Assembly: GCF_050436995.1 (NCBI RefSeq)
Contig: NC_134770.1
Coordinates: 5,652,501 to 5,716,500, forward strand
DNA length: 64,000 nt
Reading direction: 5' to 3'
Source: Anticarsia gemmatalis
Lineage: Eukaryota > Arthropoda > Insecta > Lepidoptera > Erebidae
Shown here: one piece after another, positions 35,267-47,911 of the stretch
Numbering within the stretch: position 1 is the stretch's first letter
How the letters are laid out: each line of letters begins with the position of its first letter
Program-made: the position numbers and the translations under genes
Notes under the pieces: generated by a model
The model's database searches: none
Seen by the model: only the letters and a program-made list of their open reading frames with translations
Told to the model about the DNA's origin: nothing

Positions 35267-35737
35267 TATGATATAAAAAGTACGCGACATATTTTATTTT
35301 TACAAAGCGCTGTGTAATTAGAGCTTGCACGACGTTTATTAGTAGGCACGTTAATCTTTCTCATTACGAAACCACGTAACCCCAGTTTCACCAAAGTCCA
35401 AACATGAAAATCGGCCTAAATGCGGCTCAATTTCACTGCACAGTAAGTGATTCCATTGCTTTATTTACCGATACATTACTCGTACTGCACGGTCAATTCC
35501 GCCTTGACTTGTACACATCACAGCAATGTAACGCCAATTCAGCGTTTACACAAACAATCGTAGCTTGACCGCTGTACAGAGGAACCGGTCTACCGAATAT
35601 ACTCGGTGTTTCGATTCTACGTACTGGAACCGTGCTGGCTTGAATAGGCTTGTTTCAGTGAAGGAAAACATCGTGAAGGAAACTTGCATGAGAGGTTCCT
35701 AAACAGTAGCGCAATTCTGTACCACTATGACTGTCTC

Positions 35738-35968
35738 TGTGGCGCAGTGGTTTAGGTTGCCACGCCGATACCACTGCAACGAGAGGTCGTGGGTTCGATT
35801 CCCACACGGAGAAATTATTTGTGCGATCCACAAATAATTGTTTCGAGTCTGGTTGTGCTTTGTGTCCGTTGTTTGTATGTTTGTAAAAGTCCCCCCGCGA
35901 CACAAGAGCAATTCATAGCGGGAGTGGTCTTTAAAAGAAAAAAAGAAAGAAAAAAAAAGAAAAAAAAA
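35738..35968 (+). mobile_element. tRNA-headed SINE (family S2), complete with A-rich tail
   Basis: The head has CTGTGGCGCAGTGGTTTAGG and GTCGTGGGTTCGATTCCCAC. Body: ACAAATAATTGTTTCGAGTC, TTGTGCTTTGTGTCCGTTGT and CGACACAAGAGCAATTC. The tail is a purine run of A and AAAG. Another copy is at 58775-58992 in reverse. Confidence 0.72.
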
Positions 35969-35984
35969 AATTTACGAATAGCTA

Positions 35985-36172
35985 GCGGCTAGTTATCGTG
36001 AAATTTCGTCGTCGTCGTTTAAAAATCTGATCAGAGGCACTGATCAGATGTTTAAACGACGTGTGTAACTGGTGTAACTAGTGGCTGACGTTGGAACAAT
36101 TTTTGCAGCATATTTTATATTTCAGTATCTAGATAGTCGACCATAGCGACTGTACAAAATCGTGCTACTGGA
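35985..36172. mobile_element. Palindromic MITE (family M2), rearranged
   Basis: The outer parts match M2 (AGCTAGCGGCTAGTTATCGT and AGCGACTGTACAAAATCGTG). The centre holds an extra palindrome: GTTTAAAAATCTGATCAG and CTGATCAGATGTTTAAAC around GAGGCA (about 36018-36057). Confidence 0.55.
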
Positions 36173-36264
36173 ATCATATGTATGGGCTTGATTAGTCTTG
36201 TTTCAGTGAAGAAAACATTGTGAGGGAAACTTGCTTGATAGTTCTATAAACAGTTATTGAAGTC

Positions 36265-36490
36265 AGTCTGGAGTTATTCGTAGTTAGTTGCGCTCACCGG
36301 CTGATAAATGATCAGTGGATCAAGCAACTTTAGCGCGGACATTCTATAGATCGGTGACCGCTTAGTGGTATTTGAATTAACTATCTTCCGAAAATATGCC
36401 CAAAGTCGGATTCGGTTGTCAAATAAGATATCAGTCCTTAAACTAAAGTTGTTCAACGCCGGGTGGTTTTGAAAAACTTTGACCCTAGTT
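36265..36490 (+). mobile_element. 5S-like SINE family A, diverged
   Basis: GTTGCGCTCACCGGCTGATA, GATCAAGCAACTTTAGCGCG and ATAGATCGGTGACCGCTTAG preserve the 5S-like head. The core hairpin is badly decayed (ATCTTCCGAAAATATGCCC). Confidence 0.6.
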
Positions 36491-39232
36491 AACCGTTAAT
36501 TGCTTAAAGCATTCAACGAATGATTGAATGACTACATACACATATTTTTATTTCATTATCCCTCTGTATGTGGGGTCAGCCTAACATATTTTCTCTCAAA
36601 AACATGCTATAAAAGACTCATGTTTTCTATTAAATTATGATATTATTCAGATTTTTCTTTCATTAAACTTAGACCAGGATTCTAAGTAGGTAGATACACA
36701 GCATTACAAAAGAGTTACAGATTTAATTCAGAGATGATTTAAATGAAAGGGATATTGCGGCGGCCGCTAATTAATACTACCGGTGAAGAGCGAGTCGGCC
36801 TCACAGACTTTTTTGAATCAATTTCGAATTACTCCTGTTGCTTTTACATGTGTATAGGATATCATAGTATGGGCTTGGTTTACAAGCAATATCATAATAA
36901 ATAATACTTATTTTATAAAGGCATTTCCTGCACTTGTATAAATCTCGAGTTGCGATGTTTTTACAAACAATGGACATGAAATTCAACGTACAAGAAACGA
37001 ATCGACTATTTTTTTAATCATATAAGTTTTAGCTTCAGAGAAACGAATTCATGACCATGAGCAAAAAATGCTAGAGAGTCTAACACAGCTGCAAGACACT
37101 ATAATACTATCTGTCTATCTTATAGAAAATTTTAAATCGATAAAAGCTATGTGAAAGATTTACATAGATTTTATATGTTCGTAACCAAAACCTAGTAAAA
37201 GAAACCGTCTTTAAACTTTTCACACAGAACCCTAGAATTCAACACAAAAAAAGAAAAAAATAATTTTGCTTTTCTACAAACAAGCCTAATCCCTTAATCT
37301 GTCCTAACTAACATTATTAAAAATATCTCCGCCGGTCTCGTCCCATCTGGCAACATTCATTCCACCCTTTCATAATTCATCCATTTTCAGCGCTATAACC
37401 TGCATCTGTCGGCCCAATAGGCTCTGCACTAAATGGGATGGACCCTTTTTATGAAATACGGTGCTTTATTCCATTCAGTTGCTATAAAGATGAACTTCTA
37501 GATTGTCTCAATTTGTGACAAATGTAGGACAGTTTGTAGAAAATTCTTTTGTTGTTAAAATACAATATTTCTTTGAACGTTACTTTATGCTTATTATAAC
37601 CAGATATAGTTATAAAAGTCGAAGAAATTCGACCTTTTATCGTTTATAATGTTGATCCCAATGAAATTAGTCTACAAGTTTATTTTCAATGGTACGAAAA
37701 ACTGCGCTGATGTTGTTAACTTCCTAACTACCTTTTCGAAATATACACAATGTATTTTAGGACTCCTAGTCGTCTAATTATCGCTTTACTGTCATTTATG
37801 ACTGTCAAAAAGTGAATAATTTTTATCATAATAATATGATATTCAAATGTAACTGTATTTTACCTAAAATAATAAATGTCTAGATTTTGCATTTTGAATC
37901 TATCCAGACTCTAATCAGAGACTTCGTAATCGGTAGTCACATAAACTACCTCTCAGCTTCAGAGGTAATAATTATTTCAACAATAACCTTTAAAACCAAC
38001 ATTAAATAGCATCTTAGCTTACACCTTCGTCCCTTTCTATTCAAACGAGAAGAAAAGAGACAGCACACTTAATACCTAAAAGGAAACCCTTTTACACCCT
38101 TTCTCGTTTAACATAAATAAAATGGAGTATCAGAGGCCAAAATCTTAATAGTATACATAGTTAATAGCTTCAAGACGCAATATATGAGTCTAGACAATGG
38201 CGAGGGTGTAAGACGGATCGAGGGTTTAAATTAAATAACGTTATAGTGAAATAGTGCCTACGTTACTATGCAAGGCTTGAGAGAGTATCTTTTATAGCCT
38301 AGTTTTAAGAGGATTTTTAACCGGTAGGTCAGAATTTTATCTGTAGATTGCAGTATTTGTTATATTAACAAGGCTTATGTACATTTTTGAATTTAAAACC
38401 CATGTTGGGGGGTTTTAGGAGCACTTTAAACTGGTAAGTCACGATTTAATATGTGAACTGCAGGAGTTGTTTCTGTTTTTGTTGCTGGACAAGCGGCACA
38501 GCAGTGGGACGGTATAAAGTTAACTTAAAGTAAATTTGGTTAAACATAGAAAAAGGTGAGATCGACGGATGCTGAAAACTTCACAATCTTATATCGGCAA
38601 AAAAAAATTAACCTATAAGAACTCTCACTAATCTACCTAAAATTATAAATAGACATTTTAGTAGCAGACTACATATCATGTGTTCCAAATTAAAATACAT
38701 ACAGCCATTTTTGCATAATTTGCAACAAACATACAAACTTTATGAATTTTGTGAAATTCAACCCCTACCGCAAATTATTTCTAAAACAGTATTTTCCTTC
38801 AAACAAAATGTTTCATCAAAATAAAAACAAGCAACTGAATCAACATGGCGATGTTTTACTAACATATACTTTTCTAAAGCAGGGAAGCTTTTATTATTCC
38901 CCAGTTGTCATGTACAGGGGTTGTTTTTTTATCTTTTGTTCAAGGATGTGTGTGGTACATTCATTATTCGGGACGCAGGTATTGCGAGACTTTGATATGA
39001 CAGTAGATGGTTATTTTGTTAAGATTTTATATGCATACGATTCCCTACCTACTATTCTCATGTAGAGAAGTATGTTTTTATAAAAGGTTGATTTTTTGGT
39101 ATTTAGTCAGTTTAGGGTTGGACCTCAAAAACATATTTTCATACTTCGATGAAGTACTTAAAAAAAACCCTATGCAATTTTATCCCCTGAATACTATTGT
39201 ACTGTTCTAGGGAAGTATGTTTTTATATATAA
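36491..39232. other. AT-rich tract without recognised genes
   Basis: A GC-richer island at about 37325-37445 (GTCTCGTCCCATCTGGCAAC) interrupts AT-rich DNA. It has no open frame or repeat signature I recognise. The frames at 38742-39065 and 39007-39210 have no domain features. Confidence 0.4.
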
Positions 39233-39350
39233 CTAGCTGACCCGCGCAACTTCGCTTGCGTCACAGAAGATAGAATTGGTCAACATTTTCCCCGTTTTTG
39301 TAACATTTTTTACTGGTACTCTGCTCCTATCGGTGTGATAGGAGCACGTT
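39233..39350 (-). mobile_element. Helitron-like element (family A), truncated
   Basis: Only the terminal half near the CTAG end is present (CTAGCTGACCCGCGCAACTT to CTGGTACTCTGCTCCTATCG). Confidence 0.6.
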
Positions 39351-39611
39351 TTGGGTAATTTCATTTTATGTATACAAGAAATATAGCCTAATTCAATATA
39401 AATAAATTAGACTCAGCTTCTTATTACATTTGATTCTTGCGACATTATTTAACCTTGTATAAGATTTATAGGCTGCTGTAGCAAGCGAGTACTAAGTACG
39501 TAATTTATTATCTATAGTCTGTACCCGCGGCGTCGCTTGTCTATGACTTAAATACTTAAGGTTAAGTATACTCAGAAGGTAATTTTTTTTTATTTATCTG
39601 GGTCAGTAAAG

Positions 39612-39975
39612 CGATTCTCTACAACTATCAATTTTTGACAACTAGCTAGCTATCCATAAATATTGTAGAATAAACTGATCGAACGGGCGCCGCATGAACT
39701 ATTAGGTTGAGGAAAAAGTCTTTTCGCATTATAGTATGTATGAACTTGTAATAAAATCTTTTTGGCTTCAAGAATCACAAATGAGTCCACGGTTCATGAG
39801 GTTTCTTTCAGTGAGCTCGTGAGGTACCCAAATATCGAGCTTTTTTTGTGTAGAGAAAAGATCTTATTACAAGTTCATACATACTATAATGCGAAAAGAC
39901 TTTTTCCCCGACCTGATATTTGCAGTACAATGCCAAACTTTCGATACTCAAGAGCACCGACTGTAGAGAGTCACA
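39612..39975. mobile_element. Palindromic MITE (family M2) split by a mariner MITE
   Basis: The left half GCGATTCTCTACAACTATCA to CGCATGAACTA and the right half TTTGCAGTACAATGCC to GCACCGACTGTAGAGAGTCA are the two halves of one M2 copy. They are separated by 215 bp inserted at a TA. Confidence 0.75.
39702..39916. mobile_element. Mariner-type MITE, nested
   Basis: Flanked by TA on both sides (39700-39701 and 39917-39918). The ends are inverted: TTAGGTTGAGGAAAAAGTCT and, in reverse, TCAGGTCGGGGAAAAAGTCT, with pairing continuing for about 50 bases. An internal frame (YPNIELFLCREK) resembles a short C-terminal piece of mariner transposase. An internally deleted mariner is the simplest reading. 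Confidence 0.75.
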
Positions 39976-39979
39976 CAAC

Positions 39980-42400
39980 TGATGCGTAGAAATTGGGCAA
40001 AAAACTTTGTAAAAATAACAACAAATGACGTTCTTTAGTCTCTGCCGACCGGAAAAAGGCTAGTTTTATGTAAGTACTGTATTTAATAAGTAATGTTCCA
40101 CTAAGTAAATACTGTCTTTTTATCATATTTTATAAAAAGGAAACCTTAAGTTTATATAAAAGTGTCACAAAGGAAGTCTGAATTTCTTTTAACTTAACAA
40201 TGTGAAATAGATACCCTTGCTGCTTTATGAATAAGTTAGGAGTTAAAACATTATGAACAATTTTTATGTATTTAAAAAAGCGATTCTTGTACGAAATATT
40301 TTTTTTTATACGGTGAGTGAGATTGGATTGTGATGAGATTCCTAAGTCAGATATTATAAAATATTAGATAATAAATTCGAAATTCAGTTCAGCGACTAAA
40401 TTAAAAACATATCATAAATAGTTAATAGTCAACCAATAATTTAGTCTCATCAGAAACTGTGCATTGTTTGTTATATATTTATTTAAATATATATTTTTGT
40501 ATTATAGATAATTTACATCAAACCGCCTTTCCTAAACTATCTTGGAAAAATATCTAGTAACAAAAAGAAAAAACCTCATCTACCAAGGCTAACTTTACAA
40601 AACAAGTTTCAAGCTTACCTGTACAAACTACAGATGTCAGCACTGTAAACGTTAATTTAAAACTAGCCGTACAACTCCCGCAGTACTCTTCAAACGACTT
40701 TCAAAACTTCTAAGCCAAGGTTAAAACCAGTAATATTCCTATTTAAAAGTTTACGACCCAACCGTTTATAATTTCCTTCCTAAAATAAGCTCTGAAATCT
40801 TGTAAACTTAAGACTGTGATTTTGGTATAAGCGGAACGACGAGCGGCGCGGGAACGATTTTTTAACTTGTTTTATTTATACTACCATATAGTAGAAATAC
40901 AAAAGTTATGAGATCTTTTTGGTTTCTTTTATTAAAGTATAGTAGTTTTATTAAGTATCTATATAAATTATACAATATTGTCATTTTAAAGAGTGTATAG
41001 AATTAACTGTATTTTAACCATCGTCACTAGAACTTTGATTAAGCCAAATACGCGACTTGATCTTGCTTTTGTGATGCTATAAATCATACGTTAAGCTCCG
41101 CTCTCCGCTCCGTTACTCTAAGTCACACCACCCATTGCAGTCTCGCCTATAATTTAGTAGCGAGAGGTTTTTCTAATTTCAGTTTTACGAGCGCACTGAC
41201 AGACCGACGGTAAATATTTCAAGCAGGTTGCCTCGGACTGCGTAAATTTTGTTAACTAGATACCGGAGTTTATCTATGGTACTGTTGCTTTATAGTTTGT
41301 ACATCACTTCTCAGTAACACGGATATAAAATGAGTTTGTTTGTACGATAGAATGCTTGGTACTAGCTAGAACGACTGGCAGGTTGAAATGTTAAAGCAAT
41401 ACACAGAAACGTATGTAAATTTTAAGCAGTTTCTAAGTGTCATGCAGTCTCTGTCGTTTTGACGTGTTTTGTAGCGACAGGAATAACTTTGAGCATCACT
41501 TATTTTGAGACGCTGTTTCTATTATAGGGCACTAGACACAAATATTATGAATGAAGAAGTTCAGTGTGCTAAGCTGTTTTAGTTCTTGAGTGAAGACTAG
41601 ATTCACTACTACTAGATACTAAAATACTAAAAGGCCTATCGCTAAGTCCGTAATCTTGATTCCGTTTTCCGGTATACCTACCAATATCCAGTCTAAATTA
41701 ATTAAATATATACTAATATAAACATTAATATAGTCTGAAATATAATAAATAGAACAAACAAGGAGTTGATCTACAAAGCAATTTGTATTTAATACGATCT
41801 GTTTAAGTTTTGTACGAAAATATACTTATTAATAGGACGCTGTTTTGGGAATAGATTTCCTGATATGGGAATTATATTGGATGATATTTATAGGTGAAAA
41901 TCTACTGGGTTATTTAATTTAATTCTCTTTATTGTATTTTAACTTTAAGACGTCAATGTCATGGACATTTGAAGCCTTTAACGTTAATTTACGCATAATT
42001 TGTTACTATCCAGGCTACCTACGCCTTTTCAGAATAAAAGCTCATTTAATAACTCTATATGTCGCCTATGGTTTCTGTCTAAGTGATTTTAACTTCTAGG
42101 TCATTTCTTTTTAGCTTAGTTTGAGATAATTTATTTACAATTCGCATTATACGGTACTGTTGAGTAAGGCTGAAATTGAAAATGAAAATCGCCTAAAAAC
42201 CTTATCGTACCGTATCTACATTTTTATCATAAAGAACGACGAACAATACCAAACAGACCATACAAAAATAAACAGTTTACTATACCCGTAGTATTCGTAT
42301 TGCATACAAATTTCAATATTCTTCTCAAAACACTCGAAAAGGGAATAAAACGCACGGACACTATTGCTAACAACCAATAACAGTTTCAAGACAACGAAAA
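39980..42400. other. AT-rich tract; possible promoter-like patch
   Basis: Mostly AT-rich with no gene. At 41095-41250 a GC-richer patch has CTATAATTTAG then TTTCAGTTTTACGAGCGC, loosely like an arthropod initiator (TCAGT). Direction and function are not supported by any following exon. Confidence 0.3.
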
Positions 42401-44065
42401 TTCCCAACGTAACGTACCCAATGGGAAATAACATAAAATTTTATTCCCATTAGCTGCGATAAAAAAATTCACGCTCTTAAAAATACAGAGAGAAACTAAA
42501 AATATTTGCTTTGGTTTTACATTTAGGTTTTTATAATAGTTTTTGTAACTTTTAAATGGATTCCGATAGATATATGAGTTCTTTTTTATTTCAAACTTAA
42601 AAATACAAACTCTGTTTTAGAAAATAAGTTTTCAAATAAAAAGTCTGACAATGATACGTTTCATATTAACTGAAAGAGTAAAAATATTATTTTTTTTGTA
42701 AATTCATATTAAAATTTTAAATTGGTCTTCAAACATTTATTTAAACTTCTATATCTATATATTTACATTACTTTAATTCATGTTTATGTTCTACTAACAT
42801 AAATATCGGGTCGGTTTTTTGATAACCTCAAACGATATTGCATTCTGTTTGTTTCAAATTAATGTTTGCGACAAAGAAATCATTATAAGTATTCTAAAAG
42901 GTTTATATTTATTACTTGCATTTTTTAAAAAAAGTAGGTTGTTCTATTTAAAAAATGTTTATAGCTCTTCAAATATTTCCTTACGATATTAGACTATAAA
43001 TAGATATATTATTTCGAAACTCGAAATGAAAAACAAATATAATAACGCCAAAGTTCATTATTATTTAAATAAAGCTATCATTCTGATAATGAATGAGCCA
43101 AATTTCAAGTTTTAAGAGATTGGCTCCGTTCATTTGTCGCTTCATTGGCTCCGCAAACTTTTATACGGCGTAACTAATGGGAATGCAGTAAAATTTTATT
43201 CCCAATAGCAACTTCAGTTGGGAAAAACTTAATGTAATGAAACGTATTATTTATGCGCTTCGGTTAATTAAGACTGCAATATGCAGCAGAAAGTTTTAAG
43301 TTTATTAGTTCGTGCCTTTTGCAAAGCATTTACCTAGTAAAAGTTTCTTGAGGTTGACTTAAATAAAATTGTGTATTTATTTGTGTATGAATTTAAAGTA
43401 TGTTAAAGCTTTGCCAACCACAGACGTTCTCACAATAGATTTGATTATTTCCTACAAATTTCAAAACCATACATTTATGAAACTACAACAACAGTCGTTT
43501 TTTAATATTTTAATATTGAAAGTAAAAGATATTATATCTATGCAAATCTTCGCAAAAACATCAATTGGTATTGTGCTAGTATTGAAACACTAAGCTTAGC
43601 AAAACAGCTAGTGTATAGTTGTTTTTGCTATGCTTCGTCGACAGTTGGCCATATATTATCATGAATTATGTATCAAATACTCAATAAATTCTATCGGTTG
43701 ACTGTTCATTATTACAGTACTAGACAGCACAATATCAATTCAAATGTAATTTGGCAGAACTAGTCAAAAACAGGACATAGGACATATTTTATTGATATAA
43801 ATAAATAATACATAAATCTAGATATTCGGCCATTTTGAAATGTTGCCAAGAGTCAGTCAATAATAGATTAAGAGCAACAATAAAGTCTTGATAGGAACTT
43901 TATGATTATTTGATTGGAGGCACCGAAGTGATCTTCGGGGAATACGAAATGATTATTCTATTCGAAGCACGTGTATCAATGATATAATAAATGTTTAATA
44001 CCTTTATATTAAATTCCCAATCACTACGGCGGTTGGGAAATTTTAGCGTAACGAATGGGAATTTT
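42401..44065. repeat. Three related TGGGAAT/ATTCCCA palindromic snippets
   Basis: Similar motifs lie at 42401-42455, 43165-43225 and 44010-44060: TAAAATTTTATTCCCA(T/A)TAGC in the first two and GCGTAACGAATGGGAATTTT in the third. They look like decayed pieces of one palindromic family. Confidence 0.4.
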
Positions 44066-45990
44066 AGAATTTCTGGAATATTGTCAGTACAGCAGCACAA
44101 CAATGAAAAATATGTCGACACTAAATTGCAAACACTTTCAACAAATGTTGACTCTGAATACTACTGTCCTTCTTTTTTCGTAATTCCTCTATTAGTTATG
44201 TTCAGAATTTTACGATCTTCTCTTAGAATTTTAAGATCATAAAAACAAGAAACAATCTTTCTACGTTCGCGTGAACATTCCTCGGAGTAAATGGTATCTT
44301 GTGTTAATTCTGACTATAACCTACCTGTGTATCAATTTGCAACCAAATCTATTCCGTAGTTTTTGCGTGAAACTCTTGCGTTTAAAATATAAGGACGATG
44401 TGACTCTGTTATTTTTTTTACTATCCGTACGTAAAATGTTCTTTGTTTCCTGCGAAATTGAGGGAGTAGTTTGTGAGGGAACTGTGAGGGAACAGTGAGG
44501 GAACTGTGAGGAACTGAGACGTAGTTGGAGGTGCGGGCTCTATCAATAATGAAGGAGACAGCGTCGAATTCAGCCGAGATACGAAGTTTATTATTATTTG
44601 AGAACGAGAGGGCTATGGATTTGTAGGTTAGCGAACAATTTGTAGATGAAATTTTGCAGGATTTATTTATATGTAAAGAACTGACTTATAGCGGCGTAAG
44701 CTCAGTCAAAATTGATTGGCTTAGATTAGACAGACGCTATTAATGCGTATTAAGTAAGCATGAAAAAAGAGTTGTCTACTTTAGGCGTAGTAATAAAAGG
44801 TGTATGACTATTTCTTGGAGTTCTACTTACCTCTTTGTAACTTTTTCATTAAAATCTTAGCCGTTTGAGCGTGAAAAATGACAAACAGATTAATTTCCTT
44901 ATTTTAACACAGGAATGGCCTACCAAATATAATTTTGTCACCGAAAATAAGTCTAAACATCACAATAAAACGCGGACTAAGCCAGAAAAAACTATTCAAA
45001 AATATAAATGTGTAAACCACAAATAAATTCAACAGTTTTATACGCAAATATTCACACAGCAAATAAAATAAAAAACGCTTTCATTTCATTTTAATTTCTC
45101 GTAACAATGGCGACGGCATAGTTAGTGCATTAAAATATATTCGCTCGGCTAACTTTTAATGAACGGTTGCAGGTTCAATTCTCGGTGGAATAATATACGA
45201 TCTCATTTACTCGTTTGTGATTTTAACTTTTTGTTTTTGTTTAACTAACTGAGGGTAGTTTTGTTAAAATGACAATGAATTTTGTACGTGTAAATATTGT
45301 ATTGTAATTAAAAGTTCGTTTTGAATGAGTAGAGTTTAAAATATCACGGAGATTTTACAATCATGTTTTTAATGATTTGTTAGTGTTAATGACCTTTGTT
45401 TGCTTGTCGTTTCAGTCATATTTAAACAGTTGTACTCTTAATTGACTGAAATTTGTTTTAAAGATCGGATGATTAATTGTGGAAATATTAAGTTGGTAAT
45501 CTAAAAAAATTGGCAGTAAGGTATTTTAAATATTGATTTTATAGACATTCTCTTTACGTTATTCAGTTTCTTCAATAATAGTTTGCATCAAAAATTAATC
45601 AATCCTATGTTGCGAAGAAATAATACTCATAAGAATTTTTATTACGAATCACCGATTATTTCGACTACACAAAATCAATCGAAAGAAATTTAAAAATCTA
45701 TTAGCAAAAGTTACTCAACTTCAGCACCCGTGTGTCACATCCCAAAAATAAGTTACCTCAGCTCTTTTTAATAATAAATAAATAGTGTTGCCACGAGATA
45801 GATGGACACATTGACAGTACCTTATGTAATATATAACAAGTTAAATAAGCCCCTGATTGATGGACAATGGACAACGGGCGAAGGAAGGCCGTTAATCAAG
45901 CCGAAATTGTTCGTGTATTAATTATTAGACATTTGAGATACAATGTCAGTCAGTTTAATGTTAAAGCTTTTGTAGCTAGCTCGCTAGGTA
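44066..45990. other. AT-rich tract with one short tandem repeat
   Basis: The region holds an 11-bp tandem repeat (44472-44514) and a tRNA-like SINE head around 45115-45185 (GCATAGTTAGTGCATT and GGTTGCAGGTTCAATTCTCG). Nothing else is recognised. Confidence 0.45.
44472..44514. repeat. 11-bp tandem repeat, four units
   Basis: Units TGTGAGGGAAC, TGTGAGGGAAC, AGTGAGGGAAC and TGTGAGGAAC (one base short). Confidence 0.9.
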
Positions 45991-46085
45991 AATGAGCAGT
46001 AAGTTAAGCAATTGGACATTCCATAGATGGGTGGCGACATAGTGGTATTTGTAAGCGTCTCCATCGAGCCCACCATGACAAATAC
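45985..46085 (+). mobile_element. 5S-like SINE family A, head fragment
   Basis: GTAAGTTAAGCAATTGGACA and TTCCATAGATGGGTGGCGAC, then ATAGTGGTATTTG, match the 5S-like head of the element at 18983-19231. Confidence 0.55.
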
Positions 46086-46161
46086 GGGACTTTTTATACT
46101 TTCAAAAAACTGGTTTTAAGAATCCTAACTTTAAAACTCTCGCGTTGCATGTTTAATATAA

Positions 46162-46197
46162 ATATATTTATTTATTTATTTATTACCGCCTTACATC
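46162..46197 (-). mobile_element. 36-bp LINE tail micro-insertion
   Basis: TATTTATTTATTTATTACCG and CCTTACATC are the reverse of the LINE tail GTAAGGCGGTAATAAATAAA seen at 49070. It is flanked by AATATAA (46155-46161 and 46198-46204) and splits a copy of the palindromic repeat also found at 4230-4290. Confidence 0.7.
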
Positions 46198-46284
46198 AAT
46201 ATAATGGGATACGGGAATTAACGCGAACACACATTTTACCTTAAAAGTTTTAAATTTTTTAAGATGTACGGGTTGATGACCGTA

Positions 46285-46352
46285 CATACGCTGACTCAGC
46301 TCATACGCCGACCCAGCTCATACGCCTACTCAGCATTTACGCCAGACGCAGT
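46285..46352. repeat. 17-bp tandem repeat, four units, with AP-1/MARE-like motif
   Basis: Units begin CATACGC(T/C)GAC or similar; the first is CATACGCTGACTCAGCT. That unit contains GCTGACTCAGC, matching the core of a Maf/AP-1 recognition element; later units have drifted. Confidence 0.75.
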
Positions 46353-47390
46353 AACAACCTGCGTCACTTAATATTGTGCAATACCGTCTATATTAATGAG
46401 AAATAATGTAATAATTAGCGAGTACCTCTTAACTTTACGCAGTGAAAACTATCAAGGGAAGACTAGCTACCGTTATTTATTGTAACTTTACTCTTTAACT
46501 TTAACTTAATATACAGTTTTTAACTTTGTGGCTATCTTTCTATTAGTACTCCTAAACTTAACTTAACTCTACTCTACTTTGCTATTAGTGCAAGTGTGTG
46601 AAGCTAACTGGCCCACACATAAGAATTTTTAAAACAAGTAAAAATCACGATAGGGAATTTAAAAATCTATCGTAATCCTTATTTAATATAACCTAGATTT
46701 TATCTTACAGAAGGAATTTATCGTATCAATAATACCGTAGATATTTCCTCTCCAACGCTGTCAGAATCAAAGCACTTTGAAATGCTGAAGACAAAACAAT
46801 TTAGACGATATTTCCAAGTGGATGCACAACAATTTAATAACAAGAAAGGCTCTCCTTTTTGTAAAAACTTTCATTACTTAACGGAATATCCCTTGGATAC
46901 AAGATCAGGGGTTTTGGAATGATTTTTGGGATATTGAAAAGCAGAATGTTTGTAGCGGAATGTAAATATCCTTATAGTTCGCTAAGATATCTTCATGTGC
47001 CCCTTTTTGAAACAACAATGTCAATCGCATGAATTATTTCGTTGTATGTTTGTATTTTTAAATTGATTTAAGCAAGAACAAATAATAGCATAGTTTACGG
47101 AGCCACTGTCACAATTATTTTTTTTATTTTCTGATCTCTAAGTGATTTGTAGTTAGTCCAACTGCAAAAAAGTCTGCATTCAACAGTTGGTCCAATCAGA
47201 AATGCTAAAATACTTACACCTATAATTTTTTTAGTGTTCACGATGTACATCCAAATCTAAAACCATACGATTTACAGCATTACATTTAATCCTTAAATGG
47301 ATCCGATAACTGTCCTTAATTGCAAATCGAACCCTACATAAAACCATGCCTTCAATCAGACTCACCTTACAAATGAGTACAGCAATTCTC

Positions 47391-47533
47391 TACCACTACC
47401 GACTATCGACAACCGGCTAGCTATCGAAAAAAATTGCATGGCTAATCAGCGCCTCTAGCGAGCATCGTGGGAACTATTTTTGCGGTACATTTTAAACGTC
47501 AAACTCTTGATACTCTATAGTACCGACTATAGA
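47391..47533. mobile_element. Palindromic MITE (family M2)
   Basis: A complete copy from GCAATTCTCTACCACTACCG to GTACCGACTATAGAGAAAG, with AATCAGCGCCTCTAGCGAGC in the core. Confidence 0.7.
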
Positions 47534-47770
47534 GAAAGTCTTCCCTGAACATGAATAAATTCACGCCAAGATGGCGGCTTCACGTCGAGGCACCGCAAGA
47601 ACAAGGTGTATTATTAATTCTGCTGTGGTTGTAACAAGTTTGTTGTACGTATGCTGATCAAGTTAGTGTGTTCATTAAAATGTAAACGATTCAGTTTTGA
47701 TGCGGCTTCAGTTGTGGACAAAGTTCTTGTTTTAGCTTTTATCCGGTAGTATACTTATTTCATTTATCTA

Positions 47771-47911
47771 CTAGCTTTTGGGCAAGGCATTGTCTGCGTC
47801 AAAATTTTTTCGATATAAAAGTGTCCTGTGTGTTAATGGGTTTTGCGTGAAAGAGTAACAAACATACATACTCTATCCGCACAAACTTTCGCATTAATAA
47901 TATTGGTAGGA
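47771..47911 (-). mobile_element. Helitron-like element (family C), reverse and shortened
   Basis: CTAGCTTTTGGGCAAGGCAT at left and GCATTAATAATATTGGTAGG at right. TTGCGTGAAAGAGTAACAAA is the reverse of the family C interior at 35090-35110. Confidence 0.55.

Noticed and set aside
35738..35815. Possible tRNA gene
   Set aside because: The same S2 head occurs many times attached to the same body; acceptor stem and anticodon arm are not convincing.
38742..39065. 107-codon frame on plus
   Set aside because: No domain, no splice context, AT-driven composition and no recognisable similarity; chance frame.
41095..41250. Arthropod-type promoter
   Set aside because: A TCAGT initiator-like word and GC-richer patch are present, but there is no following exon or clear downstream element, and the strand is opposite to SPR.
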